Of a stretch of DNA of 25,014 nt, positions 20,332-25,014 are shown in pieces. Below the pieces are notes generated by a model that was not told the DNA's origin, did not search any database, and saw nothing but the letters and a program-made list of their open reading frames with translations. The stretch is from Flavobacteriales bacterium UBA720 (GTDB lineage: Bacteria; Bacteroidota; Bacteroidia; Flavobacteriales; Weeksellaceae): contig DBLQ01000096.1 of assembly GCA_002297505.1 (NCBI GenBank), positions 19,257-44,270 on the forward strand. Direction: 5' to 3'. Position 1 is the stretch's first letter, and every line of letters begins with the position of its first letter. The translations under genes were made by a program, and so were the position numbers.

Positions 20332-21231
20332 TTAGAGAACGTCTGACAGTGCAGTATCCAAATCAGCAAATTGAAACCTAAAACCCGCTTTCTGGATTTT
20401 GTCTGATGAAACACGGCTTCCTTCCAAGGCAATACAAGACATCTCGCCAAGCATTGTTCTGATAATCAATTTAGGAATATTTGGGAGCCAGATCTTTTGT
20501 CCCAGATGATTGGCGATTTTTTGCGTTAAGATTTTATTATTGACAAAATCCGGTGCTGCAGCATTGTAAGCTCCGTTCATAGAAGCATCTTCCACGGCTT
20601 TGACGTAAATAGCCACCAAATCATCGATATGAATCCAGGGAAAATACTGTTGTCCATCGCCGAGAACCGCGCCAACATGATAATCGACCGGTTTACGGAG
20701 AACGGCCAAAGCGCCGCCTGACCTGGAAAGCACCGTAGACGTCCGGATCCGCACCACTCTACTGCCGAGTTTTTCGAATTGCACTGCTTTTTCCTCCCAA
20801 TCTCTGCAGACCATACCTAAGAAATCGTGGCTCGCCGGATCATCCTCGAAGAAGATTTTTTCGGAGGTCAGCTGGCCGTAGAAACCTGTGGCAGAGGATG
20901 AAATAACAGCCTGAGGAAATACATTCCGCCTGGTCATCTCATCAAAAATAAATTGTGATGAGTTGATCCTGCTGTCATAAATTTCTTTTTTGTAGGATTT
21001 TGTCCAGCGTTTGCTGATAGTGGCGCCGGCAAGATTGATAAAGACGGTTGTATTTTGCAGGGCGCCGTCTTCTATAAAAGCATGCTCATAATCCCAAAGA
21101 TAAGATTTGAATTCTGACTTTGCTTTCCGCGAGCGCACCAACGTTTCCACCTGATAACCTTTGGAATGCAGGACGTTGCATAATTTTTTTCCGATAAGTC
21201 CCGAAGCGCCGCTGACCAATATTTTTTTCAT
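20332..21231 (-). CDS. TIGR01777-type NAD(P)-dependent epimerase (YfcH-like)
   Basis: 299 residues from the ATG at 21231. The Rossmann motif is GASGLIG (8-14). Family landmarks follow: VFINLAGATISKRWT, YDSRINSS, ISSSATGFYG (SDR active-site region with Tyr), and the downstream RIRTSTVLSRSGGAL and YFPWIHIDDLVAIY. The order and length fit the TIGR01777 SDR family, whose substrate is unknown. The start is constrained on both sides: only three residues precede the first beta-strand, and just upstream lies a perfect promoter whose -7 box abuts the ATG. A small gap separates it from the next two minus-strand genes. Confidence 0.88.
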   Translation of the reverse strand: MKKILVSGASGLIGKKLCNVLHSKGYQVETLVRSRKAKSEFKSYLWDYEHAFIEDGALQNTTVFINLAGATISKRWTKSYKKEIYDSRINSSQFIFDEMTRRNVFPQAVISSSATGFYGQLTSEKIFFEDDPASHDFLGMVCRDWEEKAVQFEKLGSRVVRIRTSTVLSRSGGALAVLRKPVDYHVGAVLGDGQQYFPWIHIDDLVAIYVKAVEDASMNGAYNAAAPDFVNNKILTQKIANHLGQKIWLPNIPKLIIRTMLGEMSCIALEGSRVSSDKIQKAGFRFQFADLDTALSDVL

Positions 21232-21260
21232 CAAAACTAATTTGACGTCAGGGATTCAAA
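21232..21260 (-). promoter_or_regulatory. Perfect promoter abutting the epimerase start codon
   Basis: Minus strand TTTG (21257-21260), a 17-base spacer, then TAGTTTTG (21232-21239), immediately followed by ATG. A start site 4-6 bases downstream would fall inside codons 2-3. Confidence 0.45.
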
Positions 21261-21309
21261 AACAGTTCCAATGCAGAAGACTTAAAAAAAATGTGTCAGA
21301 AACTGATTT

Positions 21310-22134
21310 CTAAAGCAGGCGGATTCGGTCTTCTAAAATTTCGATCACTTTGTCTTTGTAAAGACTTCCAATCGCTTTTTTGAAGTTTTTCTTGCTCATT
21401 TGCAGTTCATCTTTAATTTCCTCAGGAGAAGACTTATCAGAAAGATAAAGCAGTCCGTAACTGTCATTGAGTTTGTCCAAAATCTTTTGCTTGAATTCGT
21501 CCACATTCTCAAAACCTTGTGGCTGCAATGTCACATCAATTTTCCCATCTTCGCGGATGGTTTTGATGTATCCGGATTCTTCGGAAAGCGGATACAACTT
21601 TTTGAAAACATCGGAAGCATAGATCAGCCCGATGTATTTTTTGTTGATGACCACGTTCCAGCCCAGTTCGGACTCGTTCATCATGATAAGATTCACTTTA
21701 TCTCCATTCGAAAATGGAAGCTCGTCGTACTGAGGATTCCGCTTGAATTTAGTGGTCCCGGTGATCAGCCCTGTCGCTTCATCGATATAGACATACACCA
21801 TGTAGCGTTTGCCTTCTTCAACTTTGGATTTCTGCTGTTTATACGGGATGAAAAGGTCTTTGATGATGCCCCAATCCATAAAAGCACCGCTTGGCAAACT
21901 CTGGACACAGGACATTACTGCAAATTCGCCGATCTGTGCATTCGGCTTTTCTGTAGTAGCTTTGAGGCTTCCTTCTTCCTGATAGACAAAGACTTCCACT
22001 TCGGTTCCTACTTCCCAGAAGTCATCCGCAAAGACTTTCTGAATGAAAGCTTTTTCTCCGTCTTGATCGCGCAGGATGAAACCGGAAGAGATTTTTTCGG
22101 AAATAGTAAGGGTTTGCGTTTGTCCAGGCTTCAT
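21310..22134 (-). CDS. CvfB/YitL-like S1 RNA-binding protein
   Basis: 274 residues, cytosolic. The order of parts fits CvfB: N-terminal S1-like barrels, with MKPGQTQTLTISEKISSGFI at the start and QSLPSGAFMDWGIIKDLFIP as the characteristic CvfB second barrel. A third S1-type stretch is GYIKTIREDGKIDVTL. A C-terminal winged-helix segment follows (MSKKNFKKAIGSLYKDKVIE). CvfB proteins bind RNA and affect virulence-gene expression in staphylococci; the role in flavobacteria is not established. The -7 box TACTTTTG (22151-22158) ends 16 bases before the ATG, so it is probably transcribed alone or with the epimerase (78 bp downstream). Confidence 0.88.
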   Translation of the reverse strand: MKPGQTQTLTISEKISSGFILRDQDGEKAFIQKVFADDFWEVGTEVEVFVYQEEGSLKATTEKPNAQIGEFAVMSCVQSLPSGAFMDWGIIKDLFIPYKQQKSKVEEGKRYMVYVYIDEATGLITGTTKFKRNPQYDELPFSNGDKVNLIMMNESELGWNVVINKKYIGLIYASDVFKKLYPLSEESGYIKTIREDGKIDVTLQPQGFENVDEFKQKILDKLNDSYGLLYLSDKSSPEEIKDELQMSKKNFKKAIGSLYKDKVIEILEDRIRLL

Positions 22135-22150
22135 AGAATTGAATTTCCTG

Positions 22151-22158
22151 CAAAAGTA
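22151..22158 (-). promoter_or_regulatory. Candidate -7 box of the CvfB-like gene
   Basis: Minus strand TACTTTTG followed by CAGG: exact TAnnTTTG match with the same CAGG extension seen at 13351. No TTG at the -33 distance. Confidence 0.4.
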
Positions 22159-22279
22159 GATAAAGTTTTTTTAACCGCGTTTTTCCCGGAAGACTTTATC
22201 ACCAAAACATTTAGTTAGGAGTACTACACATACATCAGCAATTTTATTCACAACTAAGATATTAATTCTGGACACGGTA

Positions 22280-23098
22280 TTATCGTATTTTAAAGATTGA
22301 TATTTCTGAATTGACGTCGCCCATGCTGGCGATACTTTTGCCATTACCTACAAAGCCGAATTCCAGACGATCTCCTTCGTTAAGATGGTAGATGTGGTGG
22401 ATGCCCGCACTTGGTGTAATTGCAAAACCGCCTTTCCCGCTTCCAAAATTGATGCCATCAAAGCTTTTGGAAGCTAACAAATTTTGAATTTCATGGTTAT
22501 TAGTTGTTTTTAAAATAATGATGCTCGGCCTCTTGGTAATGTATACTACCTCATCAACCTCAAATCTCAGGCTGTAATCGATTGCATATAAACCTGATTC
22601 TCTTACAATATATTGATCATCAACAATATAATCTGCTCCTATTGTGCTGTCACTTGCCACAAATCTCAGAAACTCAACATCTGCTCCGCTCGTTCTTAAT
22701 TTTCGAGCTGAATAATTAGGTTGACCGGAGTAGCTCCACGCAAATGCGTGGGTATCACTGAACATCTTTTTCCAAACGCCTTGTGAGCGATCCGCGTGGG
22801 TGTATTTTGCATCATAAACATAATAGCCTTCACTGGTCACGTTTTGCATCTTATGGGAAGATCTGGTGACAGGCTGGGTTACGTAGATCAAAGCGCCATT
22901 GTGTGCTGGGCCATAAAGATTTTCCTTCATCTGAAGAGAATCTGCCGAAACGCGCGGAGGAATGATTCCGTCCGGAATGGTGGCGAGTGAGGAGCGGCGG
23001 ACTTCCAGGTTAGCAAGAGGATTCGGTGTATTAATCCCGACCTGGGCACTTAGCATAGATGTGATTCCGATAAGCATTACTGCGATAACACGCTTCAT
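22280..23098 (-). CDS. Secreted surface protein of flavobacterial type
   Basis: 272 residues; function unknown. Signal peptide 1-19 (MKRVIAVMLIGITSMLSAQ), cut before VGINTPNPLANLEVRRSS. The VGINTPNP start is a common opening of Chryseobacterium/Flavobacterium surface and adhesin-like proteins. It is followed by a Pro/Ser/Tyr-rich middle (DGIIPPRVSADSLQ) and a C-terminal beta-rich domain with repeated strand-like segments (YIVRESGLYAIDYSLRFEV; GIHHIYHLNEGDRLEFGFVG), suggestive of a jelly-roll or C1q/TNF-like fold. That fold call is by eye only. I see no type IX secretion C-terminal signal. It follows the small lipoprotein gene on the same strand, 147 bp apart. Confidence 0.75.
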   Translation of the reverse strand: MKRVIAVMLIGITSMLSAQVGINTPNPLANLEVRRSSLATIPDGIIPPRVSADSLQMKENLYGPAHNGALIYVTQPVTRSSHKMQNVTSEGYYVYDAKYTHADRSQGVWKKMFSDTHAFAWSYSGQPNYSARKLRTSGADVEFLRFVASDSTIGADYIVDDQYIVRESGLYAIDYSLRFEVDEVVYITKRPSIIILKTTNNHEIQNLLASKSFDGINFGSGKGGFAITPSAGIHHIYHLNEGDRLEFGFVGNGKSIASMGDVNSEISIFKIR

Positions 23099-23179
23099 AA
23101 TCTGTTATTAACGAGAACTGCAACTTGACGGCTGCATGTGGATTAAAATTTCGTCAATTCATCAGGTGCGTTTTCAGAT

Positions 23180-23210
23180 CTGCCCCAATTCAGAATCCGA
23201 ATTGAGGCAG
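23180..23210. repeat. Inverted repeat between lipoprotein and surface-protein genes
   Basis: CTGCCCCAATTC pairs with GAATTGAGGCAG around a 7-base loop, with one mismatch. It lies 36 bases after the lipoprotein stop and 82 before the surface-protein ATG. No U-tract follows on the minus strand, so it could be an RNA-stabilising hairpin or operator rather than a standard terminator. Confidence 0.5.
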
Positions 23211-23245
23211 ATGCATTGTGTATAGAATGAATGTTTATATTTTTC

Positions 23246-23467
23246 TTACCATCTAGTTCCGTCTCTCACTGGTGGATCCGGATCTACTTCAGGTCTTTGT
23301 GCGGCATTAGCCGTAGCAGAATCTTGCTTAGGCGTTTCACCTTTCTTGAAATTGTTGGTGGCTTCTACAGATGGCGCATCCATATCAGATGTTACGTCGT
23401 CTTGTCTGCAGGATACAAAGTTCAGAGATACTACTGCAATCGCCAGGATAGAAATTACTTTTTTCAT
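23246..23467 (-). CDS. Small lipoprotein
   Basis: 73 residues. Lipoprotein signal MKKVISILAIAVVSLNFVSC with lipidated Cys at residue 20, followed by a short polar, acidic and Pro-rich mature part (about 53 residues, ending PVRDGTRW). Very similar tiny lipoproteins of unknown function are common in Chryseobacterium; no domain is recognisable. The mature part has no secondary-structure landmarks and is probably unstructured. Same strand as the surface-protein gene downstream and divergent from the TPR regulator gene upstream, 277 bp apart. A possible link to that regulator is inferred from position only. Confidence 0.7.
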   Translation of the reverse strand: MKKVISILAIAVVSLNFVSCRQDDVTSDMDAPSVEATNNFKKGETPKQDSATANAAQRPEVDPDPPVRDGTRW

Positions 23468-23702
23468 ATGTATATTATTTATTATTTTAAATTTTTCTAA
23501 TGATACAAAAACCTTTGTTTTCTGCTATCATTTTCTGTTACGAAATTATACTCTAAATTTGGACTGCGAAAGAGAACATCGTCTCCATTTTGAAATCTGG
23601 ACGTCCTAATTCACAAATTAATACCTATTTAAAATTCTAGTTTTCAAAGCTTTACTCACTTTTAGTAACATTGACAATTCATAATCGATTTTCATTCAAT
23701 TA

Positions 23703-23735
23703 TTGATAATGATAAGTTAAATTTCAGTAATTTTG
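23703..23735 (+). promoter_or_regulatory. Candidate promoter of the TPR regulator gene
   Basis: TTG at 23703-23705, a 22-base spacer, then TAATTTTG at 23728-23735 (exact TAnnTTTG). Ends 9 bases before the first ATG of the gene. Confidence 0.5.
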
Positions 23736-23744
23736 TGGCCACAA

Positions 23745-25014
23745 ATGATGAAGCACAATAGATTTTCGATGACCAAATACTGCTTTATCATACTTATCTC
23801 TCTTTTTAATTTTGCCTTTTCTGGAGGCAAGAAGCCCAATTCCTATGATGAGTTAAGAAAAGCTTACGAAAATTATCCGGAAAATGATGTCCGCGCCTTT
23901 AGTTACTTAAATCCATTTCTTGCGAAAGCCAAAAAGCAGAAAAATTATCCTGAGCTGTTTCAAGGTTACCGGGATGCAGTTTATTACGCTAAGTCGATCG
24001 ACAAAAAATTAAAGTATTCCGACAGCTGCCTGGATGCTGCATATAAATCCGACAGTGACAATCGTGTAGCTACAGCCTATGTCTTGCGAGGCAGTATTTA
24101 TTATGGCAACATGAAAAAGTATAAGCCTGCCCTGGACGAATATCTGATGGCTTACAAATACTCCAAAAATACAGGCGACTATTATCTTAAAAATAAAATC
24201 AGCTATCACCTTGGTGTGGTCAAGAATTATTTGGGGTATAATGAAGAAGCTTTGGAGCTTTTCAAAGATTGTGTCTCGTATTTTGAAAGCGAGGCCAATA
24301 ACAGAGGCGCGCACGAGTCGCAGATCTTCAACAATACGAAAGGTTACCTGAACAGTATTCATCAGATGATTGTCTGCTACCGGAATATGAATGATTTTCA
24401 GAAAGTGGATTCTCTTACCGAAGTTGGTTTGCTCAAAACATTCAACAATTCCGATTTTTCTCAGGAAAGAAGCTATTTTCTCAAGTCCAAAGGTATTTCC
24501 GAATACCGTAATAACCGTTTCAATTCGGCCATCAACTATTTTAATCAGTCTCTGCAACTGATGAAGGATGACTTTGCCTGGGAAACTGTCAATTATTTTT
24601 ACATTGGCAAAAGCCAGATGGCGATGAAAAATGATGCCGATGCAATTGAAAATTTCAAAAAAATTGATTCTATATTTAATAAGCAGGAATTTATTTTACC
24701 GGAATTGCGGGAGAATTATGAGCTGCTCATCAATTATTATAAATCTAAAAAAGACGCCAAGCAGCAACTGTATTACACCACCCAGCTGCTAAAGGCAGAC
24801 AGCATCATCTCCCGGGATTTTGCCTACCTGTCGCCGAAAGTACATCGGGAATACGATACCAATTCACTTCTGGAGGAAAAAGGCCGACTTGAGAAAGTGA
24901 ACATTTGGGGCGGTGTATTTCTATCTGCCCTGGCAATTACAGCTACAGTGCTGTTTGCAATTCTCAAGAGAAGACACCGCAATCAGAAAGATATCCTTGC
25001 TAAATACCGAATCG
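23745..25014 (+). CDS. TPR-containing membrane protein, probably an AraC-type regulator, N-terminal part
   Basis: Partial: about 423 residues visible, with the gene running off the right edge. The start is one of two tandem ATGs at 23745/23748; a third Met at 23769 (MTKYCFII) would also keep the signal. The N-terminal signal or anchor is about 10-26 (KYCFIILISLFNFAFSG). Then come helical tetratricopeptide-like repeats (AYVLRGSIYYGNMKKYKPAL; AINYFNQSLQLMKD; NFKKIDSIFNKQEF). A membrane segment follows near the visible end (WGGVFLSALAITATVLFAI), then a basic stretch (KRRHRNQKD). Proteins of this shape in Chryseobacterium usually end in an AraC-type helix-turn-helix, giving a one-component sensor-regulator. 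The DNA-binding part would be beyond the window. Confidence 0.8.
   Translation, partial: MMKHNRFSMTKYCFIILISLFNFAFSGGKKPNSYDELRKAYENYPENDVRAFSYLNPFLAKAKKQKNYPELFQGYRDAVYYAKSIDKKLKYSDSCLDAAYKSDSDNRVATAYVLRGSIYYGNMKKYKPALDEYLMAYKYSKNTGDYYLKNKISYHLGVVKNYLGYNEEALELFKDCVSYFESEANNRGAHESQIFNNTKGYLNSIHQMIVCYRNMNDFQKVDSLTEVGLLKTFNNSDFSQERSYFLKSKGISEYRNNRFNSAINYFNQSLQLMKDDFAWETVNYFYIGKSQMAMKNDADAIENFKKIDSIFNKQEFILPELRENYELLINYYKSKKDAKQQLYYTTQLLKADSIISRDFAYLSPKVHREYDTNSLLEEKGRLEKVNIWGGVFLSALAITATVLFAILKRRHRNQKDILAKYRI

Noticed and set aside
24009..24557. Minus-strand open frame of 182 codons in the TPR gene
   Set aside because: Antisense to a well-supported coding region. No family features, signal or promoter.

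Overview
The window reads as chromosomal DNA of a flavobacterium in the Weeksellaceae (Chryseobacterium/Epilithonimonas-like). Four things support this: the type IX secretion and gliding genes porQ and gldD; a short primary sigma factor without region 1.1; small secreted proteins with Chryseobacterium-style signal peptides, one carrying a VGINTPNP-type N-terminus; and promoters of the Bacteroidetes form TTTG-N17..23-TAnnTTTG. The genus is an inference from protein style, not from a database match. The window is mostly core genome. I found no rRNA, tRNA, CRISPR array, insertion sequence or prophage, and no gene-free stretch above 300 bases.

Layout. 1-1177 (-) is the N-terminal part of tamL, an outer-membrane assembly lipoprotein. 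Its 5' end overlaps the divergent TrmH-type RNA methyltransferase gene at 1163-1891 (+). 1894-3168 (-) is a trio of small envelope genes: YtxH-like, holin-like membrane protein, and an uncharacterised protein. 3264-5003 (-) is porQ-cmk. 5222-6594 (+) is pyrH-frr, ending in a strong bidirectional terminator shared with ppc (6676-9222, -). A tail-less ssb follows (9350-9682, -). 9865-11930 (+) is an uncharacterised three-gene run: secreted Cys/Asp-motif protein, zinc-finger protein, and membrane-anchored metallo-beta-lactamase-fold hydrolase. It converges on two parvulin-type periplasmic chaperone genes (11952-15231, -), a PfkB sugar kinase gene (15290-16210, -) and gldD (16365-16922, -). rpoD (17190-18056, +) is divergent from gldD. 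It is followed by an AT-rich pair: a membrane protein and a flavin monooxygenase (18113-19689, +). Three minus-strand genes follow: a membrane protein with a long heptad-repeat coiled coil, a TIGR01777-type epimerase and a CvfB-like S1 protein. The right end has a secreted surface protein and a small lipoprotein (both -), and the 5' part of a divergent TPR-containing membrane regulator that runs off the window.

How the genes fit together. Envelope biogenesis dominates: TamL, the two parvulins, PorQ, GldD and the YtxH/holin trio all act on or in the cell envelope. The rest is housekeeping: cmk and pyrH (pyrimidine nucleotides), frr (ribosome recycling), ppc (anaplerosis), ssb and rpoD. The most striking non-coding signal is the set of TAnnTTTG -7 boxes very close to start codons. 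For cmk, ppc and gldD the box ends exactly 4 bases before the ATG, which predicts leaderless mRNAs; for the epimerase it directly abuts the ATG. I did not find a clear new defence, mobile or biosynthetic system. The least explained stretches are the 9865-11930 operon, the AT-rich pair after rpoD, and the lipoprotein/surface protein/TPR-regulator locus at the right end.
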